Shown: positions 18,463 through 28,648, numbered from the stretch's first letter. The stretch: DNA of 64,000 nucleotides from Aestuariibacter sp. GS-14 (GCF_006494365.1 NZ_VHIP01000006.1:1-64000); one strand, 5' to 3'. Program-made: numbers and translations. Notes: generated by a model not told the origin, from the letters alone.

Positions 18463-20790
18463 TTAGAAAATTGCTTTGAAGTTTAGTGCAGTGGTACGCG
18501 GCGCACCTATCCAGGCAGCCCCGGTTGCGATAGTGCCAAGGTAGCTTTCGTCCATAAGGTTATTAATGGTAAGCCGTACGTCAATTTGCTCAATGCCCGA
18601 TACCGGCTTCTCAAGGGTAGCGCCCAGGTAGAAGTCGCTCACCGAGTAAGCATCAACCGTGAATGAGCCCGCAGAGCGCTCCCCTACGTATTTGGTAGAG
18701 AGCCCGGCGCTGTAAATACCGCGCTGGTAGTCCAGACTCACAACCGCCATATCTTCCGGCGTACCAATTACCTGAACGCCTTCAGAGCCTTCATCGGTAT
18801 ATTCTGAATTGTTGTAAGTGTACGACACATACAAGCCCAGTGAATCGGTGACCTGATAATCCACAGCCATTTCAATACCGTCAGACTCAATCCCACCGTC
18901 GTTGATATAGCCACCTGCAGCCGATTCAAGGAAGTCGATACCCGTTACGTCCTCGCTGCTTACAAAGCGAATGCGGTTTTCAAAACTGATGCTGTAGTAA
19001 GTTAAGCTTGCATTTAAACCCGGTATTGAATAACGAATACCCACATCAATATTTTCAGCGGTTTCTGGCTCTACTTTGCTTAAGTCAGCATCGTCGCGTT
19101 CCAGTACCACATCTTTAATTGCTGCATAGTTTTCTGCATAACCCGCGAATACTTCTACACCTTCAACGGGTAACGGTGCAACAACACCAGCCGACAGTAA
19201 GACGTCAGAGTCTGACGATACCGCCAGATTTTTGCTGCTGTCGAAACGGTCTTTCTTTTCAACATCCACGTTAAACTGCTTGGCACCCACACGCACTTTG
19301 GCTACATTGAAGTCGAATTCGTCTTCAACATAAAACATTAAGGTTTCTACTGGGAATTCACGGCTGTACTGGATCCAGTAAGGAACGTGGTCAAATTCAT
19401 AACCTACCGTGGAATCTATAATTTTTTGCCAGCTACGGGTTTCTTCACGATTGTAGTCTTCGTACCACAAACCGCCGCGAACGGTGTTTTCCATATCGCC
19501 AATAGTAGTTGTCCATACGGCGTCTACGTTTATACCTGCGCGTTGCTTTTTATAGTTAGTATGACGGTATGAGCTAACCGGAATGGCATTGTCGGGATAA
19601 CAAGCCGGGTCGTACTGTGCACCGCCTCCACCGTATGGGAAGGTAAGTGAACTGACACAGCCCGCTTCGGGGCTGAGAGACATACCGTTGGCATCCACAA
19701 AGAAGATTTGGCCTAAAACAGCGCCGCCCAATGCCGTATTACCGTGTACCAATTCTGAATGACCGTTAGTGCCATCGTTAGTGACATCCACAATATAAGG
19801 CGGGATCCAGTCACCGCGTCCGCTGTTTTCGTGATAATACGCATTGGCTTTTACCTCAACCGCGCCCAGTGTCATATTGGCTTCCAGATACGCGAACCAG
19901 TTTTCACGTAATGTTGACCAGCCACGTCGGTAAGATTGGTCAACATATGGGATCCCCGTCCAATCAGAGGTTAACTGATCCCATTCTGGGTTTTGCTCAA
20001 ACTGGCTTAAACCGTAAATTCGCTGGTAGTTATCTTCGTGGGTATCGTCGTACGACATATACGCAGTGATGTCCATATCATCCAGGTAACTCACAATTTT
20101 TGCGGCATAGTGATCGCGATTGGCTTCGCCCACGCCATCCATCCAATCGTTATTGTTTTGTGACGACAGACTCATCCAGGCATAGGTATTCGGTGCAATT
20201 TCTCCGGTTTCCAAACGCATATACATCTTTTGGGCACCAAAATCACCGGTTGTGCCACTGACTACCAATTGCTCATCAACGCCCGGATTAATAGTAGTAA
20301 AGTTTAATGTGCCGCCCAGTGCTTCGTTTGAGCGCGACGCGATATCGGCGGTACCCTGAGACACTTCTACTGCACGCAGGTTTTCGGTGTCGATATAACG
20401 GTTAGCTTTGGCACCACCACCGTAGTTGGAATTACCGTTGGCAATGCCGTCAACTGTAATACCAATTTGTTGTTGGCTCAGATCGACCTGAAAGCCACGG
20501 ATTGAAATACTGGTAGACCAGTCATCCGATCCAAAGGTGTCCCCTTCATTAATTAACACGCCCGGCAGGTTGTCTACTGCTGCCAATACGCTGGTCAGGC
20601 TGGCCTGTTGTTTTAGCATTGAGTCATCCGTGGCATTGTTTGCATAAGAAACGCTTCTGCCAATCACCGTGACTTCTTCAATTTCACTGGGAACGCTTGC
20701 GGCTTCTTCTGCAAACGTAACCGGTGCGCCAATCGCGCTAAGTACTGACAGCGCCAGTAGCGAGCGCTTGTAAGTTACTTTCATGTTCAT
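18463..20790 (-). CDS. TonB-dependent outer-membrane receptor
   Basis: The 775-residue protein has a signal peptide (to about residue 27), a TonB-box-like EEVTVIGR stretch at about 39-46, a plug domain (about 55-170, with ISIRGFQVDLSQQQIGITVDG), and a long beta-barrel ending in ALNFKAIF, with the usual C-terminal Phe. It imports an unknown ligand using energy from TonB-ExbBD. No neighbouring sigma or anti-sigma gene belongs to it, it has no STN domain, and nothing nearby reveals the substrate. The Cys pair in a barrel loop (CVSS and DPACYPDN) could form a disulfide. Transcription is monocistronic with its own terminator. Confidence 0.93.
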   Translation of the reverse strand: MNMKVTYKRSLLALSVLSAIGAPVTFAEEAASVPSEIEEVTVIGRSVSYANNATDDSMLKQQASLTSVLAAVDNLPGVLINEGDTFGSDDWSTSISIRGFQVDLSQQQIGITVDGIANGNSNYGGGAKANRYIDTENLRAVEVSQGTADIASRSNEALGGTLNFTTINPGVDEQLVVSGTTGDFGAQKMYMRLETGEIAPNTYAWMSLSSQNNNDWMDGVGEANRDHYAAKIVSYLDDMDITAYMSYDDTHEDNYQRIYGLSQFEQNPEWDQLTSDWTGIPYVDQSYRRGWSTLRENWFAYLEANMTLGAVEVKANAYYHENSGRGDWIPPYIVDVTNDGTNGHSELVHGNTALGGAVLGQIFFVDANGMSLSPEAGCVSSLTFPYGGGGAQYDPACYPDNAIPVSSYRHTNYKKQRAGINVDAVWTTTIGDMENTVRGGLWYEDYNREETRSWQKIIDSTVGYEFDHVPYWIQYSREFPVETLMFYVEDEFDFNVAKVRVGAKQFNVDVEKKDRFDSSKNLAVSSDSDVLLSAGVVAPLPVEGVEVFAGYAENYAAIKDVVLERDDADLSKVEPETAENIDVGIRYSIPGLNASLTYYSISFENRIRFVSSEDVTGIDFLESAAGGYINDGGIESDGIEMAVDYQVTDSLGLYVSYTYNNSEYTDEGSEGVQVIGTPEDMAVVSLDYQRGIYSAGLSTKYVGERSAGSFTVDAYSVSDFYLGATLEKPVSGIEQIDVRLTINNLMDESYLGTIATGAAWIGAPRTTALNFKAIF

Positions 20791-21074
20791 GTGTGTTCCT
20801 TAAAAGAGTGTTGTTATATGTGTGAGGTGAATAATGTGCTGATTGCGAGATAGGCTAAGGCGGCTGAGTGACAAATCCATGAACGAAACTTGACCATTCG
20901 GTGAAGAAATAATGACAGTAAATTCAGAATGTTACTGCTCTTGCACATTAACAACATATTAACAACCAACCTTGATTACCCGACCAGGTATCGGGCAAAT
21001 AAAAGAGATAAAAAAAGTTTGAGATTTCACTGATTTTGTCTAGCTTTAAATTAGCTTGGAGGCAAAACACAGCG

Positions 21075-22193
21075 ATGATCACTTATCAATCGGTACATAT
21101 CGACTCTAATTCCGAGACACTCACGGCTAAATTGCATGAGTTTCATGACGCTATACTTCGCGACCATCCTCATATCATCCGGATTGCTTGCGCGCTGTAC
21201 GAAGAGAAACATGATGTTTTAAAAACCTTTATTCACAGTACCCGGGAAGGGCACGCGATTACGGCGTATCAAACTATACTAAGCAATATGCCTTCTCTTA
21301 AGTCACTGGCTGACAATCAGGAATGCCGGGTGATTGAAAACATTCAGCTTGAAATAAAACCCGACACCGAACACTCGGCATGGTTGCTGGAGCAGGGATA
21401 CGCCAGTTCGTTTACGGTACCCATTTATCATCACAATCGCCTGGTAGGATTTTTGTTTCTCGACAGTGATGAAACCAACACATTCACCGAGCAGGTGCAG
21501 CGGCAACTACTGGTAAAATGCAATCAGATAGCCGAAGTGGTTTCCTGTGAAGTGGCTACAGCCCAGTTGCTTGTTGCTACGGCATCTGCCATACGCAACA
21601 TTGCGGGTCTGCGGGATTTTGAGACGGGTATGCACCTCACCCGCATGGCGGAATTCAGCAAATTGATTGCCCAGCATGTACCGGCAAGTTATCAGCTTAC
21701 CGACGAAATCATAGAGCATATTTATTTGTTTGCGCCACTTCACGACATTGGCAAAATTGGCATTCCTGATGCCATCCTGCTCAAAAATGGCAAGTTAACC
21801 CCGGAAGAACGAAAAATCATAGAGATGCATGTAACGAAAGGCGTCAGTATTATCGACGAAATTCTGGGTAACTTCGGACTTCTGAGCCTGCAACCGGCGC
21901 AAATCATGCGTAACATTATAGCCTGCCATCACGAATACATGGATGGTTCTGGTTACCCGAATGGTTTGGTTGGCGATGCGATCCCCATAGAAGCCCGCAT
22001 TGTTACTGTGGCGGATATTTTTGATGCCCTCACGCATGAGCGTCCTTACAAAAAGCCCTGGTCGATACCCGACGCGCTGGCAGAGCTGCAAAAAATGGTG
22101 AACGATGGAAAGCTCGACGAACATTGTGTTAATGCACTTGCCGCGTCGATGAGTGAAGCAAGACTCATCGTTAAAGAATACAACGACGCCTGA
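21075..22193 (+). CDS. Putative cyclic di-GMP phosphodiesterase (GAF + HD-GYP)
   Basis: The 372-residue soluble protein has a GAF-like N-terminal sensor (about residues 15-165, ending around VGFLFLDSDE) and a C-terminal HD-GYP domain (about 175-365). The metal and catalytic motifs are complete: HDIGKIGIPD, HHEYMDGSGYPNGL and the downstream VADIFDALTHERPYK. The predicted reaction is hydrolysis of cyclic di-GMP to GMP or pGpG. The ATG at 21075 is chosen since GGAGG lies 12 bases upstream; the longer TTG start at 21036 would place that site inside the gene. It is a stand-alone gene, divergent from the TonB receptor. Confidence 0.9.
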   Translation: MITYQSVHIDSNSETLTAKLHEFHDAILRDHPHIIRIACALYEEKHDVLKTFIHSTREGHAITAYQTILSNMPSLKSLADNQECRVIENIQLEIKPDTEHSAWLLEQGYASSFTVPIYHHNRLVGFLFLDSDETNTFTEQVQRQLLVKCNQIAEVVSCEVATAQLLVATASAIRNIAGLRDFETGMHLTRMAEFSKLIAQHVPASYQLTDEIIEHIYLFAPLHDIGKIGIPDAILLKNGKLTPEERKIIEMHVTKGVSIIDEILGNFGLLSLQPAQIMRNIIACHHEYMDGSGYPNGLVGDAIPIEARIVTVADIFDALTHERPYKKPWSIPDALAELQKMVNDGKLDEHCVNALAASMSEARLIVKEYNDA

Positions 22194-22210
22194 TAAGGTG
22201 ATAAGAAAAG

Positions 22211-22570
<360 letters not shown>

Positions 22571-22577
22571 GGCGCGA

Positions 22578-22606
22578 ATGATACCGCGTTTACCCAATAA
22601 TACCAA
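22578..22606 (-). promoter_or_regulatory. rnpB promoter
   Basis: On the minus strand, TTGGTA (22606-22601) and TATCAT (22583-22578) are separated by exactly 17 bases. The -10 ends about 8 bases before the 5' end deduced from helix P1. Confidence 0.75.
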
Positions 22607-22938
22607 TCGACTTGTTCGCCAAAACAAATACTTACCGTCAGCCTCTATTCACAAGCAAAGCAAAACCAAATTAAACAATTAAATTTCAATAGCTTAATAA
22701 AAACAAACAGTTGGCAATGTGATCTTTTTGTAAATTACTCTGGGGGATTCATAAGCCTAAGTCGTCTATATGCTTAGTTGCCAGTTCACTGTTGAGTTGA
22801 CTGGCAATGTGTTTTGCACCCGTGCTTGTGTGGCCAATAGGAGTGCTCTCCCTGTTTTTACACCTGTTGGCCCACTTTTTCGGAAGCTTCCCTGGATGCC
22901 AGACCACGGGATATTAATATTTAACACAAGGAATAGAG
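22607..22938. other. Leader region with two hairpins, second terminator-like
   Basis: A 332-base gap between the rnpB promoter and the DUF6445 gene. It contains a perfect 8-bp hairpin TTGCCAGT/ACTGGCAA (22778-22807), and a second one with 10-base arms GGCCAATAGG and CCTGTTGGCC (22832-22841, 22863-22872; one G-T pair) followed by CACTTTTT. The second looks like a plus-strand intrinsic terminator placed 60 bases before the gene. It could be an attenuator, or the end of a small RNA or of an unseen short transcript. Confidence 0.55.
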
Positions 22939-23634
22939 ATGCCAATGCTAGCTATCGCTGACAACAACGCGCCAATAGGCGCAATCCGTTTACAGTATAT
23001 CTGCAACAGCCGTACGCCCTTGTTAATAGTAGATGATTTTCATCCGGAACCCGATTCTTTGGTGAGTTTGGCTGATTGCGAAATGCACTCAGAAAGTGCT
23101 GGATTGAAACCCATGCCTGGGCATTACCCTGCATTTTTGCACCGCACTTTACCCGCCATATTTTGGTTGGCCGGATTAGACAACCAGGAATTTACTCTAC
23201 AGGATGCGCGGTTCTGCCACCCTTCAGCAGATTCAGCCAGACCATCCAATGCAAAGTCTACTTCGAAACCAGGTGTAAATGAGTGCGAGGAATGGATAAT
23301 GATTCATTACCTGTTTGATAACCCGCAGGACGGCACCTCTTTTTACCGAAACAAGATCGCTGGACTTAATCAAAGACACGACAGCGAGCATATCCGCATC
23401 TTACGTAGTGATCTCTCATTACACACAACAGAGAGTGGCGTAATTTCACACCCAACACAGCGGTTGGCAACTCAGTTTGAACAAACCGACAAGATAGATG
23501 CTATTTTCAATCGCGCCATATTTTTTCCGGCCCGTGCCGTGTGCTCAGATAGTTTACCTGCAAACCGCTATACAGCTCATAGTGATGCAACAGGGCGGCT
23601 AACCGCTACGTGCAGAATTGGTATTAGTAAGTAG
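22939..23634 (+). CDS. DUF6445 family protein linked to a TonB receptor
   Basis: The 231-residue soluble protein fits my knowledge of the DUF6445 family: an N-terminal LLIVDDFHPEPDSL strand-turn, a central IHYLFDNPQDGTSFYRNK motif and a C-terminal HSDATGRLTATCRIGI. The pattern resembles the 2-oxoglutarate/iron oxygenase fold, though a full iron triad is not certain, and no reaction is established that I know. Family genes commonly sit beside TonB receptors with STN or carbohydrate roles, as here. AAGGA lies 6 bases before the ATG. Its 3' end overlaps the convergent receptor gene by 11 bases. Confidence 0.7.
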   Translation: MPMLAIADNNAPIGAIRLQYICNSRTPLLIVDDFHPEPDSLVSLADCEMHSESAGLKPMPGHYPAFLHRTLPAIFWLAGLDNQEFTLQDARFCHPSADSARPSNAKSTSKPGVNECEEWIMIHYLFDNPQDGTSFYRNKIAGLNQRHDSEHIRILRSDLSLHTTESGVISHPTQRLATQFEQTDKIDAIFNRAIFFPARAVCSDSLPANRYTAHSDATGRLTATCRIGISK

Positions 23635-26600
23635 CGCTCACGCCTATTATAAAGCGAGCGCCTGAGTCCTGAACCAATAACAGCTGATTATTGAACCGGC
23701 CGTGTTTGTGAACGGTTTCGTTGGTGAGATTAATTCCTTCAACATACACTGTAACACGACCATTGAGTTGATATGAGGCACTGACATCCCATTGCTGATA
23801 GGGATTCACAAACGTAGGCTCGTTACTTTGCGACTGCACCAATGACTGCAAAAAGCCCTCACGACGGTTATAGGCTACTCGCCACTGTAGTGGGCCATGC
23901 TCATAAAAAAGCACGAGATTCCCCCCCCCAGAGAGTCCGGTAAGCGCAAACTTGGTTTTAACATCGTCTTTGTCGAGTTCGGCATTACTGCTTACCGAAC
24001 TCAAATTAGCCTGAACACCAAAGCCGGAATCGCCAAAGGCATGCTGCCAGCTTAATTCAGCACCATCCACCATGGCAGTTTGCCCGTTTACCGGGCTAAC
24101 GATGTCAAACACGGCGGTGCTGTCTGCACTGTCCGGCGCATTCGGATCGTCGCCAGTGCTCGGATCGGTTACGCCCGGAAATGGCACATCCTGATTAGCG
24201 CTTAAAATAAAGTTATCCACGTATTTGCGGTAAACTGCCGCGGCCAGGTAGCTGTCTTTCTGATAGTAAAATTCCAACGCCACATCCAGATTGCGCGACT
24301 CAAACGGTTGCAGTAACGGGTTCCCTATAAATGCCCGTAAATCCCCGCCCTGCCGGGTGCTGGTGAAACTAATACCGGGAGTCATCTGAGACAGCGTAGG
24401 TCGCGTTATACTGTGAGAGTAGGCTCCTCGGACTACCCATTTATCGCGATAGCTTGCCTTAACCTGAACATTAGGCAGCCAATTTGAATAAGACTGCGAG
24501 AAATTCACCGGCTCTACTGCCCCCATAACAGGCGCAAGTTCGGTTTTATCCAGGATCACCAGCGATGCCAATTGTTCGGAAATCCCAGACACTTCAACGT
24601 CGGTGTGAGCCAATCGAACACCCGTGTGCGCCACCACATAGAGAGAGGAAAAATCCCATTCATAGGTTAGGTCGGCGTAAAGTGCATATGTTTTTTCGTT
24701 TATTACAAATGAGTTATTGCGTTTAACCGCACTTAAATCAACATCTCCGGCGTCTTCCAGAAAGGCGAATAACTGTGGCCCATTGTGGCGGAGCCATTGG
24801 TGTGGGATGCCGTCGTGACCACTTACCTGGTCCAGAAAGTCATCACCGGCGTTAAACAAACGTTGAAAACTGTCTGGAATATCGGGCGCATCAAAATAAC
24901 CACAAAAGGTACAGTGACGGGCGTTGAACTCGTTGTCGTAACGCGTATTCTGCTTGGTTTGGTCGGCCACACGCCAGCCAAAATCAACCTGTGTGAGGCC
25001 TCGGTTATTTAATAAATAACGACCATCCGCTTTCCATTGACGCACAGTATCACTGACATCCCATCCGCGTTTAAGCATAACATGTGAACGGCCATTTGCC
25101 GGATCCAGATAGCTGCCAACACCCAATTCATCACCAGCGGCATTTACCTGTGAAGGGTTAGCCGTTTGAAAGCCGTAAATCGAGGGCAACACCAGCCCCT
25201 GAGTGTGATCAAACGTCGAGCGATTTAAATAACCAATCAGTGATAATGCATTACCATCGCCGCGTTTATCCTGAGACGTAGCACGCGACACAGATATATC
25301 ACTGTTAAGCGAGAAATACTCATTTACCTGCCAGTCAATATTTACGCCACCGGCATACAATGCGCTATCGCGATTAAAGGTGCGGGCGTGAAAGTCGGTA
25401 GCGTGCCCCTCCTGCTGAGAAAATTTCACTGCGGTGCCGTTGCTATCCAATAGCACATCTTCAAGATTGCTGGACGTAAACCAATGGCCCATGGAAGTGG
25501 CGGAGGTATTAACGTTAAAACGCGAGCCCAGGTAGTCTGCAGTAATGTCTAAATCTGCATTGGGGCGATATTGCAGGACCAGCGTGCCGCCAGTCCGGGT
25601 CCGATTGTCAAACCGTACCCGCTGGTCGTAGTTTCGAGGTACATACAATGTGTCGGATGCCCGGTTCAACGACGATTCAGGTACATCCGTATTTACCAAC
25701 CAACCGTCGATTTGAGCTTCGTCGATGCGGGCATCGCGCTGGTGATGAGTGAGCGACATCAATACCCCGAGTTTGTGATCCATAAACGTGTTGCGCCACA
25801 ACACGGAGCCTTGAGGCGTCCATTGGTCAGCATTGTCGTCGTATTGCATTTCAGCGCTTGCGGAGGCCCGCATCCCTCTGAAGGAAAGCGGTTTATCGGT
25901 TATGATATCAATAGTGGCGCCTATCCCGCCGGTTTGCTGTGAAGCCTGATTTTGTTTATATACGGTAACATTGCTTACCAATTCTGATGCCAGCGTGTCG
26001 AAGCTGAACTCTCGTCCAAGGCTATCGGTTGCCAGTTGTCGACCATTAATCAATACCCGGTTAAATTCCGGGCCAAAACCGCGCACGGTAACATAACGTC
26101 CTTCGCCTTCGGCGCGATCGATGGCAACACCCGATACCCGCTGAAGTGCTTCAGCCAGGTTTTGATCAGGGAATTTACCCATTTCTACAGATTGTATGGT
26201 TTCCAGCAAATAATCTGAGTCGCGTTTTATTGCCAGAGACTGTGCCGTTCTTGCACGTAAGCCACGTACTTCAATGTACTCAACCAGTTGCTGATCATTA
26301 TTTACCGGTACACTGAGTAAATCATTTTGTCTGGCAAAAAATCTTGAGACCCAATTGAAAATGCCCGAAGTGTCATGATTTTCGTGTTTGAGCGACACTT
26401 TGATTCGGCCGGATTCACTGACTTCAGCAATTAAATCCGTGCCGGCCAATAACAGTGTGATTGCCTGCTCAACCGTATAATCGCCCTCAACGGCATTAGC
26501 CCGGGTATGGCGTACCTTATTGTAGGGAAATACGATGGTGAGCCCGGCCTGGTTGGCAAACGCAATCAGGGCTTCATCTGCAAACTGATGGGGAATAGTA

Positions 26601-26731
26601 AAAGCAATAGTGCGCGCTTCCCGCTCGCCTTGTTCTGCCCCGCTGGCGTGCAACGACACGCACAGCCCAAAGCCCAACACCATAGCTATTGGCAGCAGAT
26701 CAATCCAACTCACACGTTTCAAGTTAATCAT
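23624..26731 (-). CDS. STN-type TonB-dependent receptor (signal-transducing)
   Basis: The 1035-residue protein has a signal peptide (to about residue 32), an STN domain (about 42-110: FTIPHQFADEALIAFANQAG and GDYTVEQAITLLLAGT), a TonB-box region VEYIEVRGLRAR (about 149-160), a plug domain with VTVRGFGPEFNRVLINGR, and a barrel ending in GVSATY. The plug and barrel resemble the Caulobacter-type receptors often used for oligosaccharides. The STN domain normally contacts the FecR-type anti-sigma factor in the periplasm; such a gene and its ECF sigma factor lie divergently 255 bases away. This makes a complete cell-surface signalling set. The substrate is unknown. Confidence 0.93.
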   Translation of the reverse strand: MINLKRVSWIDLLPIAMVLGFGLCVSLHASGAEQGEREARTIAFTIPHQFADEALIAFANQAGLTIVFPYNKVRHTRANAVEGDYTVEQAITLLLAGTDLIAEVSESGRIKVSLKHENHDTSGIFNWVSRFFARQNDLLSVPVNNDQQLVEYIEVRGLRARTAQSLAIKRDSDYLLETIQSVEMGKFPDQNLAEALQRVSGVAIDRAEGEGRYVTVRGFGPEFNRVLINGRQLATDSLGREFSFDTLASELVSNVTVYKQNQASQQTGGIGATIDIITDKPLSFRGMRASASAEMQYDDNADQWTPQGSVLWRNTFMDHKLGVLMSLTHHQRDARIDEAQIDGWLVNTDVPESSLNRASDTLYVPRNYDQRVRFDNRTRTGGTLVLQYRPNADLDITADYLGSRFNVNTSATSMGHWFTSSNLEDVLLDSNGTAVKFSQQEGHATDFHARTFNRDSALYAGGVNIDWQVNEYFSLNSDISVSRATSQDKRGDGNALSLIGYLNRSTFDHTQGLVLPSIYGFQTANPSQVNAAGDELGVGSYLDPANGRSHVMLKRGWDVSDTVRQWKADGRYLLNNRGLTQVDFGWRVADQTKQNTRYDNEFNARHCTFCGYFDAPDIPDSFQRLFNAGDDFLDQVSGHDGIPHQWLRHNGPQLFAFLEDAGDVDLSAVKRNNSFVINEKTYALYADLTYEWDFSSLYVVAHTGVRLAHTDVEVSGISEQLASLVILDKTELAPVMGAVEPVNFSQSYSNWLPNVQVKASYRDKWVVRGAYSHSITRPTLSQMTPGISFTSTRQGGDLRAFIGNPLLQPFESRNLDVALEFYYQKDSYLAAAVYRKYVDNFILSANQDVPFPGVTDPSTGDDPNAPDSADSTAVFDIVSPVNGQTAMVDGAELSWQHAFGDSGFGVQANLSSVSSNAELDKDDVKTKFALTGLSGGGNLVLFYEHGPLQWRVAYNRREGFLQSLVQSQSNEPTFVNPYQQWDVSASYQLNGRVTVYVEGINLTNETVHKHGRFNNQLLLVQDSGARFIIGVSATY

Positions 26732-26986
26732 CCGTTTACTGCAATCAGGCTCACAATCGCCACAACTTCACCCGTTCCACCCAATAGTTTACTTTCGCCT
26801 GTCTCAGTGCACAGAGGGCATCTGCTTGCGATGCACAACCCTATAATACGTGTGTAGCCACTGTAAAGAAGCAATCACATTTTGTTAACAATATCGTTAT
26901 TTCACGACCTACCGCAATTTTATCTATAATGCACTGGGGGAAATACAATCCGTGTTCGTCTATAGAGTAAAAGCCACATAATAATA

Positions 26987-27550
26987 ATGAAAATGTCTGT
27001 CGATAGTACTATTCACAACGCCTACATGACGGCCCGTAACGGCATTGCCAAAATGCTGTCGCGTATAGTGCCGCCAAAAGAAGTGGATGACATTTTACAG
27101 GACACCTACGTAAGACTGTGCCAGGTAAAGGATACCAGTCACATACGGGAACCCCGTTCATTTTTATATAAAACGGCGCGTAATCTTGCTTATGACCATC
27201 TTAAACGCGCTGATGTAAGATTAATTGATGATGCGATTGAAGCAATCGATGAACTGGACAGTCAGCAAAATGACCTTGAGGATGAAACAACAAGGCAAAT
27301 GACCAGCCAACAGGAATTTGCGCATTTTTGCGATGCCGTTCGGCTGCTTCCACCACAGTGCCGCAGGGCATTTGTGCTAAAGAAAGTATACGGGCACACA
27401 CAAAAAGACATTGCATCAGAATTAGGTATAAGTGAAAAAACAGTGGAAAAGCATATAGCTGAAGGCATTAAACGTTGTACCGTGCATATGCGCAAAGTAC
27501 AACAGAGCGAAAATATGGCTGCCGGTGTGCGGAGTAATAATCATGGCTGA
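26987..27550 (+). CDS. ECF sigma factor, FecI-like
   Basis: The 187-residue protein has region 2 (about 20-85, with DDILQDTYVRL and RSFLYKTARNLAYDHLKR) and region 4 (about 118-170, with GHTQKDIASELGISEKTVEKHI), and lacks regions 1.1 and 3, as ECF sigma factors do. It probably directs RNA polymerase to the divergent receptor promoter once released from the FecR partner. Its last codons overlap the fecR-type gene by 8 bases, indicating coupled translation. No consensus target promoter could be identified without a set of co-regulated genes. Confidence 0.92.
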   Translation: MKMSVDSTIHNAYMTARNGIAKMLSRIVPPKEVDDILQDTYVRLCQVKDTSHIREPRSFLYKTARNLAYDHLKRADVRLIDDAIEAIDELDSQQNDLEDETTRQMTSQQEFAHFCDAVRLLPPQCRRAFVLKKVYGHTQKDIASELGISEKTVEKHIAEGIKRCTVHMRKVQQSENMAAGVRSNNHG

Positions 27551-28580
27551 ACACAGCAGCAACAATGTTGTGCCGTTACACGGCGATGACCGCATTCTGG
27601 ATGAAGCCAGCCGTTGGCTGGTGAAACTGGATAACGGTTTATCTCAACAGGACGTAACCGCACTTAAACTCTGGCTGAGAACCCCGGTGCACCAGGATAC
27701 GTTTCTTGAAGTTGCCGCCTTGTGGGACAAAATGGAAGTACTGAGTAAATTAGCAGAAATAGTCCCGGCGCCGCGCTCACAGCGCAGTGTAATGCGCCCA
27801 GTGGCTATTGCTGCATCGTTTCTTTGCGTGGCGTTGCTGGGTTGGTTGGGACTAAGTGCCTGGCAACCGCCATCGCAATCTATTGCTACCGTTCAATTTG
27901 AAAATGCATTAAGTACCAAGGTGGGCGAAATGCGCGAATTAATATTAAGCGATGGCAGTAAATTAACCTTAAATACCAATACTCAGGTGGCTGTTACCTA
28001 CACGGATCATCAACGACTCATTGAATTAAAGCAGGGTGAACTGCATATCGAGGTTGCCAAAGATAATCGTCGCCCATTGAGTGTGATTGCGGATGGTCAA
28101 ATCATTCAGGCCGTAGGCACCGCGTTCAATGTAGAATGGGTGAATAACACGCTGGACTTGCTGGTGACAGAAGGACGTGTGCGGGTAGCTCAACAATCTG
28201 CACCGATAACGTCACTAAGAGAGTCGGTTGATGTGCGTCTGCCTGGTAACTCGCTGTCGGTTTCGCAAGGACATCGGACGACCTTGTCTGAACCTGTTAA
28301 AACCGTGCGCAGAGTGGACGAAGCAGAGCTCAACGCCGGCGTATCATGGCAAACCGGCAAACTTATTTTTCGCGGAGAATCACTGGCTGATGTCGTACGT
28401 GAAGTGTCTCGTTACACCACCCTGTCCATTGAGTTAGGAGATGCCTCGCTGGCCAATATTCAGGTTGCAGGGTTATTTAATGCCAATGATATCGACGGTT
28501 TACTGGCTGCGCTGGCTGACAATTTTCCACTGCGGTATGAGCACACATCACCTCACACTGTGATCATTCAATCGCTTTAA
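27543..28580 (+). CDS. FecR-family anti-sigma factor
   Basis: The 345-residue inner-membrane protein has a cytoplasmic N-terminal domain with DEASRWLVKLDNG and LKLWLRTPVHQDTF (the usual FecR N-terminal signature), a single membrane helix at about residues 80-105 (IAASFLCVALLGWLGLSAW), a periplasmic FecR domain (LILSDGSKLTLNTNT to AVGTAFNVEW) and a C-terminal STN-like DUF4974-type segment (ELGDASLANIQVAGLFN). It should hold the ECF sigma factor inactive and release it on signal from the receptor's STN domain. The ATG at 27543 lies inside the end of the sigma gene; a longer TTG-type start is less likely. Confidence 0.92.
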   Translation: MAEHSSNNVVPLHGDDRILDEASRWLVKLDNGLSQQDVTALKLWLRTPVHQDTFLEVAALWDKMEVLSKLAEIVPAPRSQRSVMRPVAIAASFLCVALLGWLGLSAWQPPSQSIATVQFENALSTKVGEMRELILSDGSKLTLNTNTQVAVTYTDHQRLIELKQGELHIEVAKDNRRPLSVIADGQIIQAVGTAFNVEWVNNTLDLLVTEGRVRVAQQSAPITSLRESVDVRLPGNSLSVSQGHRTTLSEPVKTVRRVDEAELNAGVSWQTGKLIFRGESLADVVREVSRYTTLSIELGDASLANIQVAGLFNANDIDGLLAALADNFPLRYEHTSPHTVIIQSL

Positions 28581-28593
28581 CAACATACGTTAT

Positions 28594-28623
28594 AAAAAAG
28601 GTGAGCACTTGCTCACCTTTTTT
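28594..28623. terminator. Bidirectional intrinsic terminator
   Basis: GGTGAGC and GCTCACC arms around a short loop are flanked by an A-run on the left and a T-run on the right. It lies between the convergent fecR-type and pirin genes and can serve both. Confidence 0.93.
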
Positions 28624-28648
28624 AATATTCATTCGCATACACAGCTAA

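Noticed and set aside
16665-20790. Chemoreceptor and TonB receptor as one functional operon
   Set aside because: An intrinsic terminator (18407-18435) and a 166-base gap separate them, so joint function is not supported.
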